DNA from: Capniomyces stellatus
Lineage: Eukaryota > Kickxellomycota > Harpellomycetes > Harpellales > Legeriomycetaceae
Assembly: GCA_001661515.1 (NCBI GenBank)
Contig: LUVW01000012.1
Span: 218,523 to 282,522, forward strand
Length of the DNA: 64,000 bases
Direction: 5' to 3'
The notes below the pieces were generated by a model, which searched no databases, was not told where the DNA came from, and saw only the letters and a program-made list of their open reading frames with translations. Positions 1 to 10,636 of this stretch are shown here, piece after piece. Both the position numbers and the translations under genes were made by a program. Positions within the stretch are counted from its first letter, which is position 1. Every line of letters starts with the position of its first letter.

Positions 1-2
1 GT

Positions 3-1219
3 GCTGTACTACTTGGTCTGCAAATAAGCCGGTATCGATATCGTATGCTGTGTTACATAGGAGGTATTTTTTGGAAAATGGAGGGTCAAAAGTTTAACGA
101 GATCGTTTGGTCTACAGAGATCCAAATGCTGTGCAACAAGACCGAAAATGTAACTATTTGATGTATTATAATCCCAACAGTCATATATTAGTTCAGAATT
201 ATTTTATCTTTGGCCCACTGCTGCTAACAATGACATCTATTTATTTTAAACTTGTTGAATTATCCTTTTTTTTATATTTAGAAATACGGCATATTTGAAC
301 CAGTGTTCAAAGAGGGGCATTTGCTGCTCAAGCTTTACACCCACGCTGTTTGCGAGTAAGTGACTAAGTCACCAATACTACCAAACCGACGCTTGTTTAC
401 TTTGGCGATCTTGAACTAACAATGATACTTTTGGCATTTAATTTGGATAGTATCGAGAAAAAGCCAGACGAAAAAGAACCAGAAAAAGAGGTTCCAGGAG
501 GCGGCGAAAAAAAGAAGAGCACCATAGGAGGCTTCTTTTCGGCAATATTCAACTTGTAATTATTCAAATCAAATCAAATCAAATCAAATCAAATCAATAT
601 TTTATTATATTTGTGCTCTTGTGCCTTTATTAGAACAGCACGGCCATGAATACAAAACTGGCAGCGTGTGAGCTTAACTAGCAACTGAGAATATTTTTTA
701 AAATTAACAACGGTATTCTGTTATAGCCTCTTTTTCGGGTTTATTCTGTACTTTATTGTTGGTATGGTTTACAACTATTTGGTGCTCGGTGCAGCTGGGC
801 TGGATTTAATACCCAACAGAGGTAAAATGATCTATTCACTTTTTTACTTTATTATAAAGTCTGTAATTGTACTTGTTGTTTTATACGTATGCGTTTACTA
901 ACTTGTACATATTCTTTTTCGTTTTCCTGGACTTGGTGATATGTGGCTCAAACCAGACTTCTGGTCAGAGTTCCCTAGCTTGACAGTCGTAAGTCATCAC
1001 CGCCTTTTCTCATGTTTTGTCATTTTTATCTTTGCTGCATTTTTTCTGCTTGTCAGGCGAATGGTGTCTGGCTCCAGCAGTTTTTTTTTGTAGAGTTGAG
1101 GGTTTGCCGGTGAGCGAAGTCTAATTTTCTCAACTATTTTTCAACGATTATAGGGGTTTTTCCAGCACCTGTATGGAACAATTAGCGGGAGCAGTCGTGG
1201 TGGATATACCGTTGTTTAA
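3..1219 (+). CDS. ATG27: Atg27-like type I membrane protein, 5' end outside window
   Basis: Autophagy protein 27 is a type I membrane protein of the Golgi, endosome and pre-autophagosomal membranes that helps Atg9 cycling. I see the C-terminal part in six exons: 3-149 (left edge uncertain), 282-355, 451-555, 727-821, 957-988 and 1154-1219. All junctions keep one frame. The luminal part has paired cysteines (MLCNKTEN, HAVCE). A charged KKPDEKEPEKE linker follows, then one membrane span (FLFFGFILYFIVGMVYN), the family motif DLIPNRDFW just inside the membrane, and a tail ending RGGYTVV. The terminal YTVV is a YxxPhi sorting signal like the one at the end of yeast Atg27. The signal peptide and first exons lie before the window. 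The alternative use of the left 60 bases as an intron cannot be excluded. Confidence 0.78.
566..595 (+). repeat. (AAATC)6 microsatellite inside an ATG27 intron
   Basis: Six perfect copies of a 5-bp unit sit within the intron that precedes the transmembrane exon of ATG27. It is a simple repeat with no evident role. Confidence 0.9.
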
Positions 1220-2957
1220 GACGAGATTCAACTGTCTATTGGAGCCGTCTATCCTTTCATCTTTATTTTGCTTTAACATTTATCTCTTCGTATGGCAATT
1301 AATTGGAATAGTCAAAAATATACCCGTTTGATCGGAGGATAAAGAAAAACCAGCAAGATCACAATCTAGCTATATATCTATAATACAGTGTTGGTTCGTC
1401 AATGCGTTTTTTCAAAGCATTTACAGGCGTTTCAAGACATAGAGTGTAGTGCATTGAGCCAAAACAGAGGTAAACTCTTGGCGAGCTAGTGAGGAAGAAA
1501 AAAAAAGGCAGAGCAAGCCGAGTTTTTACAGCAGTAAAAACCCCTATTTCAGCTGAGCTGAAATGGTTTTGTTACAAGACAGTTGTGGTCGTTCTAGTAG
1601 CTAAGGCTGAATGAAGGCAGATCCAAGGCACAATAAAGCCGAGATATTACGAGCCAAGGTGACTTGTATTCTTGGGTATTAGCAATTTGGTATTGATAAA
1701 TACTGTGTTAATAAGGCTTTGTATAGAAGCCGAAGCTAATGTGGCAGAGTAAAAAATAGCTGTATTGGGAGGAGGGGTAGATACTACAAGCTAAAAGAAA
1801 AGACTGATGATGAATAAAAAAGAGCAAACAAAGTTTTTCAAAGTAAACAAGAGAAAGTAAATGAGGTCGAGGTGGTCAGATTAAATAAGAGTTTGTGTAA
1901 TTTGCTTTATTTCTTTTGTGCTTATAAGTTACAAGGAAAAGCATGATAAATATTTAAAATAAACAATTGGAAATTGAATAATAGCAAAACAAAAATAAAG
2001 GCAGGAAGAATAAATTGAAAAATGAGCAAAAATAGAAAGCGTAGTAAAAGTAAATAAAACCAAAATTGCAATGAAAGCTTGACAATAAAGTTTCTACAAT
2101 TGGAAAAAACAAAAGCAAAAGCAAAAACAAAACAAAAATCGATAGAAGGAAACTTGGAGTTCAAACTTTTTTTGTACGATACCAAAAAGAGTCTGAGAAT
2201 ATTTCAACACAAGCGAGCCTTTATTTTAATTTGAAAGAAGCGCGAAGTAATCAGGATATTTGAGAACCAGCTCTGTTCGACAAATAACGACTAAGGCGAT
2301 AAGCGGAAAAACGAAAAAAAAAAACAAAGTAGCAAAAATAATAAAAGTACAAATAGAATTGCACCGAAACCAAGCAATTAGTAGGAGGAAAAAAAAGCAG
2401 GCTGATAAGGTAAGTGTGTAAATTGGACGCGAATTTTAGTTCAGGTTTAGAACAGTAGAATAGGAAAATCTATGTAGATAGAACTAGGATCAAACACACT
2501 TTGGTAATTATATGCCGGAAATAATGGTCGAAGGCATTTTTGAAATACAGAAGCGTTAATTGGTATATATATGTATATACAGGAGACTGGTAATTGATAT
2601 TAAATAATAAAAGTAGGATATTCCTACCTTTGATAGGTTCAGGTTGGCGAAATACAAACACTTTGGCGGTGAAAGGAGGATATAGTTGTGACAGTTTATA
2701 ACAGCTAATAGGTACGTTTTGTTAATAGCAAGAGTATAGATCGGAATAGTAAAGATATAATACGAGATAGTGTAGTTGAGCGAGTAAATCAAGCCAAGTT
2801 GTTTTGGCGATAAAGGGGACTTTAGAGAATTAAGGGAATAAATGGGAATGAAAAAGAATTAGTTACTTTTACTGAAAATAAAAAAAGATTAGCTGGCGGA
2901 TTTCATAAACAGAAGAGCTGATTAAACGAATGAAATATAAAAATAGATGGATTGTGT
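1220..2957. other. Intergenic, A-rich, no gene seen
   Basis: This spacer between ATG27 and the NTO1-like gene is A-rich on the plus strand with several poly-A runs. Open frames here translate to low-complexity F/L-rich or K-rich strings and have no family features. It presumably holds the promoter and 5' leader of the downstream gene. Confidence 0.6.
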
Positions 2958-5900
2958 ATGGATTATGGGAACAATCATCAAGGCAAAAAAAGCGACAAAG
3001 AACTAGAGGGCAGAAGGATGAGGAAAAGAATGTTATCGGTTGATATAATTAAACAGACAGGAAATAAAAATGGAATGGGTAATCAAAAAGACAGTGTGCA
3101 GGCAGAGGAGAGAGATGAGTCGAACGAAGGTGAGAATAAGCCAGAAGACGAGGTGACACAGCGACAAGCAGGAAATGGAGAGAAAAAGTCGGCGGTAATG
3201 GACAGAGAAGGACAAATGGGCAAAATGACGCTTCCTAGTGTCGTTGTTAGCCCGTTAAAGGGGAGCAGAAGAGATATGAGAGGCGATTTAAACAGCCAGG
3301 GGATAGAAGGCGAAACGAATAGTGATGGTAAACTGCCAACAGTTTTAGTGAGAAATAACGGGGTGAGTAGAAGTAGTATGAATAGAGTGACCGAGGTTTA
3401 TGTTGAACAAATAGAGATCGACAAGACGGAATTAAGCAGACACAACAAGAGTCCGGAAATACAAAAAGTTGGAGGGAAAAGGGCACTGAGATTGATTGAT
3501 GGGGATGAAACGGATAATGAAGAGGATTCAAAAGACAGTCACAGTGGCAAAGTAGCAAATGAGAGGAGAAATGTGAGAATAGAGATTAATGGAGGAATGA
3601 AACCAAATGATAAGAATAAGAGGTTTAAAGCAAGCGTAGAAATAGACAGAAATGATCAATCGAGAGACTATGGCGAATTTAAAGAGCAACTGAGCAATGA
3701 AGAGAAAGGTGAGTCGGAGGTTGAGGAGGAGTCGAACTCGCAATTGGAGGAAGATGAGGTGTCTACGGATTTAGACACAGAGGTACTAGAAGAGTACGAA
3801 TATGTGAAGTTGGATAAAAATGTTGAAGAGGAATTTAACAATGATGGAGGTGAAGTTGAAGTAAGTGAGGAGTATGAAGAGTGGGAGGAGGAAGGAGAAA
3901 AGGAAGGAGAAGAGGAAGAGGAAGAGGAAGAGGAAGAGGAAGAGGAAGAGGAAGAGGAAGAGGAAGAGGAAGAGGAAGAGGAAGAGGAAGAGGAAGAGGA
4001 AGAGGAAGAGGAAGAGGAAGAGGAAGAGGAAGAGGAAGAGGAAGAGGAAGAGGAAGAGGAAGAGGAAGAGGAAGAGGAAGAGGAAGAGGAAGAGGAAGAG
4101 GAAGAGGAAGAGGAAGAGGAAGAGGAAGAGGAAGAGGAAGAGGAAGAGGAAGAGGAAGAGGAAGAGGAAGAGGAAGAGGAAGAGGAAGAGGAAGAGGAAG
4201 AGGAAGAGGAAGAGGAAGAGGAAGAGGAAGAGGAAGAGGAAGAGGAAGAGGAAGAGGAAGAGGAAGAGGAAGAGGAAGAGGAAGAGGAAGAGGAAGAGGA
4301 AGAGGAAGAGGAAGAGGAAGAGGAAGAGGAAGAGGAAGAGGAAGAGGAAGAGGAAGAGGAAGAAGAAGGATGTGAAGAGAGGGATATGCCTGATATAATG
4401 AGCCTAGACGGTTATGAAAAGAGCGTGGATGAAGAAGGAAATGGAGAAGAGGAAGAGAGTGACAGAGAAGAGATTGGCAATGAGGAAGGGGATTGTGGAG
4501 GAGAGGAAGAGGAAGAGGAAGAAAAATTGAAAATTAACAACCAATTGAATGGGCAAGATAATGGGGACAATAAAGGCGAAATTGGTGGTGAGGAGCAACC
4601 AAAACGAAGGAGAGGAAGGCCACCAGGAATAAAAATGAAATCTAAACGCGGGGGAAGGCGGGGTAATGAGAGGGTACAGGTGAGAAGAAGAAGTTTAAGG
4701 TCAGTTGGAGCAGGGTATAGCGGCGATGAAATAGAAGGTAAGCCTAAACTCAGGAGAAGAAGCGGGAGTGGCAATGTGAGTGGAAGTGGGAGTGTAGGGG
4801 TAGAGGAGCGAATTCGATTTAAGTTTGGAGTGAGGGGAGGAATAATAAAACAAAGCAGAGATGTTAAAAAAAGCCCGATAAAGGCGCGGCAGAAGCAGGG
4901 CACAGTGGCACGAACAGGGATTGGTAGTGGGAATTGGCGAGGGGCACGAGCAGGGATAGTATCAGGAAGAGGAGTGAATAGTACAGTGAAGGGAGTTGGG
5001 CGAGGTCGAGGTCGAATACAGGGAAGAGAAAAGGCAATTACGAGTAATGTAGGCGTAAGAGCAAGTGGAGGTGGAAGCGGAAGAGGGAGGGGAAGGGGAA
5101 GGGGGAGGGGGAGGAGGAGGGGGAGACAGCCAATTAACAATATTGGAGTAGAAGTTGAGCTTGAAAGTGAAAGTGAAAGTGAAGGGGATGAGGATGAAGA
5201 TGGAGAAAGCGGGGATGAAGAAGAAAGCGAGGATGAAGGAGAAAGTGGAGATGAAAGCGAGGATGAAGAAATTATAATTGGAAGAGGGAGAGGGAGAGGG
5301 AGAGGGAGAGGGAGAGGAAGAGTGAGAGTGAGTGGTAGGGGACAAAGTAGAGGTGTGGGATCAGGTTTGGGGATGAAATTAGGATTAGGGTCAGGATTAG
5401 GGTCAGGAATGAGAGTGAGAGTGGGGCTGGATAGAGGGGTTGGTAGAGGAAGGGGGCGGGGACGAGGACGGGGGCGGGGACGAGGGCGAGGACGTGGACG
5501 AGGTAGAGGAGGGTACATTGGAGGGATGGAGATGGTGTATGAAAGTGATGAAGATGAGCTATTGATGGATGTAGATGCAGGTAGCAGTGTTGGTGGCAGT
5601 AGAAAGAGGGAGGAGGTAGAAGAGATAACGGAAAAGCCAAGAGAGGAAAGAAGCTGGCAGGAATTCTTCCCGTATTTAAGGCTGGATAATAAAATGCGAG
5701 TGTTGGAGAGCTACCCTGACGAACCCGATATAGCCAGTGGCAAGAGCGAGCAGGTAGAAAATCAGGGGAGTAGAGAAGAGGCAGAAAATACAAAAGAGGG
5801 AGAAGAAATTAAAGAGATAAAAGAGGTAGAAGAGACAGTGGACAAGATGGTTAGATGGAAGCTGGGGAAGCCATTAGGACTAGTTAACACCACAAGTAAG

Positions 5901-8900
5901 AATATATTGTACATGGTATGCAGTTAAAGATTTGAAAAATGAGTTTATATAGAGAGTTGCGTGACTAATTGGGGGAAATTGACTGGGTAATTGAATAGGG
6001 GCCGCAATGATGCTTTCGGTTAAAAAGCCAATCCAGTCGCTGCCAAAAGCAGAATACGAGACGATAAAGTTGGGGGGCGAGAGGGCAGAGTATTTGAGAC
6101 CAGAGACACACTATATAAGACATATAGGGCCGTTGGAGAGGGAGCTTTTGGAGTCAGTGGAGTATGATTTAGACGATGTGGACTACGAGTGGCTGAAACT
6201 GGCGAATGCGAAGATGGGAGAGAAGAAGGTGGAGATGAGCGAAGAGTTGCTTGAAAGTATTATAAGTCTAATAGAGAGGGAGTGGTTTGAGCTGGTCCGA
6301 GAGGTGCAACACGACATAACACAGAAGAATTTGGCGTCTTTGCCAGCAGAGGATGCGGCGTGTGCGATATGCGAGGAGGAAGAATGCGACAATAGCAACG
6401 TGATTGTGTTTTGTGACGGGTGCAACCTGGCAGTGCATCAGGATTGCTATGGGGTGCCGTATATTCCAGAGGGCCAATGGTTGTGCAGGAAGTGTATGTT
6501 GTCGCCGGACCGAGAACCGAAATGCATATTTTGTCCCCAGCTGGGAGGAGCGTTTAAGAAAACAGCAGAGAACCAATGGGGCCATCTGCTGTGTGCGCTG
6601 TGGATTCCCGAGGTTGGGATATCCAACACGGTGTATATGGAGCCAATCGACTCTGTGCAGTTGATTCCAAAGTCCAGGTGGAAGCTAGTGTGCGGGCTGT
6701 GTGGGCTGAGAGACGGGGCTTGTATTCAGTGTTCGCATAAACAGTGTTTTATGGCGTTTCACGTGATGTGCGCAAGAAAGGCAAAGTTGTACATGAAGAT
6801 GCAGATATCCAGACAGACCAAAGAGCCGATTTTTCATGTGTATTGCAACCGACACTTACCAGTAAGTTACAGATGGTAAACTATATTTCAACTGCATCAA
6901 TCTACTTGATTATTTGTTTGCTCACATTTGACTATTTACGTGTGTTTTTAGAGTGGGTACGAGAAGGAGCTTGATTTGAATGCACCAAGAGCAGCGTTGG
7001 GTTTAAGTAGTTTGAACCTCGAAGTTGGAGGGGATCTGCAGGAGTGGAATGATAACACGAAGATGAAACTGAACATCATAGACTTGACCACGGGCAGAAA
7101 AAGCAACTACTTTGGGGCCGAAAAGCCCTTATTGGCGGGCAAAAACGCAGTTGTGCCAAGCTCTGGCCACGTTTATTCGCAGATGCAGGGCAAGCCTTTG
7201 GAACAGCATTTAATCAAGCACAAGTCAAGAGGGCGGCCTAGAAAGATAAAACTGGTTGAAGAGGACCAGCAAGTGGTGAGGATTGCTAGTGATCAGGACT
7301 CAATGGCAGCCCATGAAGAGTTGGAAATTGAAGCTGGCGAAACGCTTGGAGAAGATAGGGGTGCTGTAAGAGATTTGGCAGAGGACAGCGGTAAAGAGGA
7401 GCGCGAGTCGGCGGAGGCAGAAAAGGATGCTGATGGTGCAAGTGGAAATATGTTGGCTGATAGGCCTCATACATTGGCCAGATCAGCCTCGTCGTTGGCA
7501 GCGACAATGCAGATATACTCGCCCGACTCGCCAGTGATTAACCAGTTTGTGCTGAACAGGGTGGTTCGGTACATGTCTAAAAGCACAAAGTGCTCTGGGT
7601 TTAGTAAGAACCGGGTACAATGGGCTGAGTTTGCAAAGCTGGTGTGTAGGTACTGGGCATTGAAGAGAAAGCAGAGACAAGGTGCGCCGTTGCTGAAGAG
7701 GTTGCACTTGGAGCCGTGGTCAGAAACACTAAGCGAACTGGAGATGATTTCCGCAAAGAAACTGGAGGAGGTGACTGACGACAGGATGAACGAGATTCTG
7801 GAGATAACCAGAAACGACCTGGTCAAGGTGCGCGAGCTGATGCAGCTGATTCTGGACCGAGAAAAGGTGGTTCTGGGCGTGGTCAAGAGGACTGTGCAGA
7901 TCGCATACGATATAGTGGCCCCAATCCGCCAGCTGCTTATAGACACTCTACTGGTGCTGATTGAGAGGGATAAGCAAAACTCGTTTCTGAAACACGTCAA
8001 TGAGGACGAGGCGCCTGGGTACTTTGATGTCATAAAGCAGCCCGTGTGTTTGCAGGAAATGCTCGATCGGGCCAGGCGAATGGGCTACACCAGCATTGAC
8101 CAGTTTGAATCCGACCTCAACTTGATGTGGTCAAACTGCATGGCTTACAACAAGCCCAGATCGTACCATCACAACTTGGCAAAGCGGTTCCGCCACATGA
8201 CTGTTGATCTGATTGCCGATTTGAAAAGCAATTGCGATAGGCTGAACATCCCCTACAACGACGTCTCTTGCTTACCACTAGGTCTACATTTACCCGCAAA
8301 TCATGGCCCTGATTCCCAGAACACCGCAATGGACCAAGATTCTATAGAAACTGCAAACCCAACCCGTGTTTCAGCTCCAGACTCGGCCCCAGACTCGACT
8401 CCAGGTTCGGTTCCAGATTCTGGTCAGGATTCTGGTCAGAATGGCAAAGAAAATAGTAAAGCTGAAAAAATCGATTCGGTCGAGTTGTTGATGAGCCCTG
8501 AAGAAATTCAAATTGTAAATAGTAAAGTCAAGGAATCCTGGGCCAGAATTGTGTCTGTCGCCCTGGATCCTGGTCTTGACCCAGTGCCCGAGTTTCCTAA
8601 CAGGGAGATCATTGTTCAAAATGTTTATAACGAACTACATCCCCCACCCCCGCCTCCGCCCCCACCATCCCCGTCAAAACTAAAACCGAAACCGAAACCG
8701 AAATCGAAATCAAAATCAAAATCAAAATTAAAAGCAGAATCCAAATCCAAGGTTAATGGTAAAAGCAAAGCCTCAAGCGCAACCAATGATCCAAACATCA
8801 GGGTTTTGCGTACATTGCGTGGGTTGTTAAACACGCACCCATTGCATTCAAGCAAATCCGTGCAGAGTTCAGCTAAAAAGAGCAGTGGAGACGTTCAATC

Positions 8901-9657
8901 ATATTTGGACGAAAAAGCGGGTGATTTGGCTGGCCTTGGTTCTGCAGAGTCGCCTGAGATAGAGATCCAAGTGCTGAAGGAAATGCTAAAGAAAAGCAAC
9001 GATTCAAACACCCAAAACTCTACAACCATTGGCGGCCGAACTTTCCGGTCGCGAAGAGTCACCAATTTTGGTGCCAAAGATAAAGACGACTTCAAGATTG
9101 TTGACATCAACGAGCTGAAATCCGGCTCTAACATCAAGGAGGAGGCGAGTGTGGAAGCGAACATAGTGGAAGAAAATGACGGTGGTAAGATGGATGTGGA
9201 TGGGCAGGACCTGGAAAAGAAAGAAGTCAGCACACACTTTTACAAGCCTAAAACCAAAAAACTTGATAAAAACTATGAGCTCAAGGACTCGTCGCCAGCA
9301 ATATTTAGAGAGCCGCCAAGCCAATGGAAGGTTGGAACGCCTGTGTGGGCGTCGATGCCGTCGTTTCCATGGTATCCAGCCGAGATATATGACGGCAAGA
9401 GCAAAAAGGTGCCGAAACAGGTGCATTTGGACAAGAAGGACGAGTCGCATAGCGTGTTGGTGTTTTTTTATGATGTAACTTTTAGCCACCGAACGTGGAA
9501 GTGGTTGTCGCCGTTTCGGTGTTTGAGGTTGGGTGTTGATGAGGAGTTGGACTTGGTTTTGAAGACTGGGAAGGGAACTAAAAGCCACCATATGAGGCAA
9601 CAGGTTGTGAAGGCGTATTATGCTGCTTGCGAGGATAATGGTTTGATACCATTATAG
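2958..9657 (+). CDS. NTO1: BRPF/Nto1-like histone reader (AT-hooks, PHD-ZnK-PHD, bromodomain, PWWP)
   Basis: This is a scaffold and reader subunit of a NuA3/MOZ-type histone H3 acetyltransferase complex, acting on nuclear chromatin. Exons are 2958-5895, 5999-6861 and 6952-9657, joined in phase to 2,168 residues. Residues 1-979 are disordered: an acidic half with 153 consecutive Glu (nt 3909-4367), an AT-hook (RRRGRPPG, about 548), then long Arg-Gly repeats. An EPL1-like segment follows. The PHD finger (about 1100-1145, CAICEEEEC to CRKCM) leads into a zinc knuckle and extended second PHD (CIFCPQLGGAF, HLLCALWIPEV, CFMAFHVMC). A second AT-hook (SRGRPRKIK) lies near 1357, the bromodomain at about 1600-1690 (GYFDVIKQPV, CMAYN), and the PWWP at about 2058-2140 (VWASMPSFPWYPAEI). 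Budding-yeast Nto1 is much shorter; this layout resembles animal BRPF proteins. The in-frame TTG six bases upstream is not used; I take the ATG. Confidence 0.93.
3909..4364 (+). repeat. (GAAGAG)76 hexamer array encoding poly-Glu
   Basis: This is an uninterrupted hexanucleotide array of 456 bp within exon 1 of the NTO1-like gene. With flanking codons it gives 153 consecutive Glu, using GAA and GAG alternately. The surrounding all-purine run extends from 3883 to 4370. All three forward frames are open through it (Glu, Arg-Lys and Gly-Arg polymers). Confidence 0.97.
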
Positions 9658-10039
9658 TAGCTATACATCACAATTTCTGAATTTCATATACACTATATAT
9701 ATATTTTCTATTACATGTTTGCTTGTTTGTTTACTGACTATTTTATACCTGTTTTATATTTTATAACATAAGTTACGTTTTTATTTCTTTTCTTTTTTTT
9801 TTTTTTTTTTTTTTTTACTTTTTTTTGGATTGTTTAATGTTAATAAATCTACTTTTTTCTTCCTTTTTTTTCCTTTCTGTAAAAAAAAAATATATAAATC
9901 AAACAAAAGCAACGGTATTCCGAGTGAGCTTCCGTGAGAACTGAATAGGAAGAAACGATATAGTCTAGATTTAGCGTTTATTGACAACAAAGTAAAATAT
10001 AATATAATATAATAAAAACAATTTCTACTCCAGTGCTGG
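9658..10039. other. Intergenic, convergent 3' ends, poly-T tract
   Basis: This short AT-rich spacer lies between the converging 3' ends of the NTO1-like gene and the following minus-strand gene. It holds a long T tract around 9790-9816, and I see no gene in it. Confidence 0.7.
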
Positions 10040-10636
10040 TTAGTTTTTGTCTTTTTTGTCCTTTTTGGATTCCTTTTTGCTATCCTTGTTTTCCTTGGTT
10101 TTCGATTTGGATTTTGATTTCTTTTCTGTTTTGTTCAAGTCCTCGGCGGATTTGGTTGGCGAGTCTACTTTAATAGCCTTGTTGGGTGATTCAGACTGTC
10201 CATTAGTTTTGCGTTTAAGGTTTGTTTTGACTCCTGTTACAGTGAGGTCCGTGTTCACTGTGCTTTCGCCGCTGTAGTAGCCATACGGCTTGAATCCCAT
10301 TTTCATCCCAACCAGCTGTTTTCTCACTGGCTTCGCCGTGTCTCTCACCTCGTGCCCAGCCGCAACAATATCAAACTTGGTATACTGCTCCTGCACAACA
10401 AAATTCTTTACTTTCCCGCTAACCGGTGCAAAGTTGTATTCGCCACTGTCAAATTCATCCGGTAACAACAGCGAAAACTTGCTCATTTCCAACCCCCCCG
10501 ACGCTGAACTTGGTGATACCCCAATTAGTTTATGCTCCACATTGCTTCCTGTACCAAGATTTATCACCTGCTCGTTTTCGGCCGAATTGATCTGGTCCAA
10601 ATTTATCGTTTTGCCATCCAAAATGTTGATATCCAT
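10040..10636 (-). CDS. Lys-rich-tailed 198-aa protein, possible Pol I subunit RPA34-like
   Basis: This is an intronless 198-residue protein. The N-terminal 130 residues look like a compact beta-rich domain (SKFSLLLPDEF, FAPVSGKVKNF, then RKQLVGMKMGFKPYGYYSG). The last 70 residues are almost entirely Lys, Ser and Glu (KSKSKTKENKDSKKESKKDKK). A short domain containing a conserved xGLKMRFxPFG-like segment followed by a basic tail is typical of the RPA34.5/PAF49 subunit of RNA polymerase I, which would place it in the nucleolus. I base the family guess on that motif and layout only, so it is tentative. It could instead be another nuclear basic-tailed protein. Confidence 0.5.
   Translation of the reverse strand: MDINILDGKTINLDQINSAENEQVINLGTGSNVEHKLIGVSPSSASGGLEMSKFSLLLPDEFDSGEYNFAPVSGKVKNFVVQEQYTKFDIVAAGHEVRDTAKPVRKQLVGMKMGFKPYGYYSGESTVNTDLTVTGVKTNLKRKTNGQSESPNKAIKVDSPTKSAEDLNKTEKKSKSKSKTKENKDSKKESKKDKKDKN

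Noticed and set aside
107..298. 63-codon frame near the window start
   Set aside because: It crosses an ATG27 intron in a frame different from the conserved exons.
3865..4398. Overlapping forward frames encoding (Arg-Lys)n and (Gly-Arg)n polymers
   Set aside because: They are by-products of the purine hexamer array; the poly-Glu frame is the one continuous with conserved downstream exons.
4412..5518. 368-codon minus-strand frame rich in Pro/Leu/Ser
   Set aside because: It is the complement of the Arg-Gly/Glu coding region of the NTO1-like gene and has only low-complexity content.
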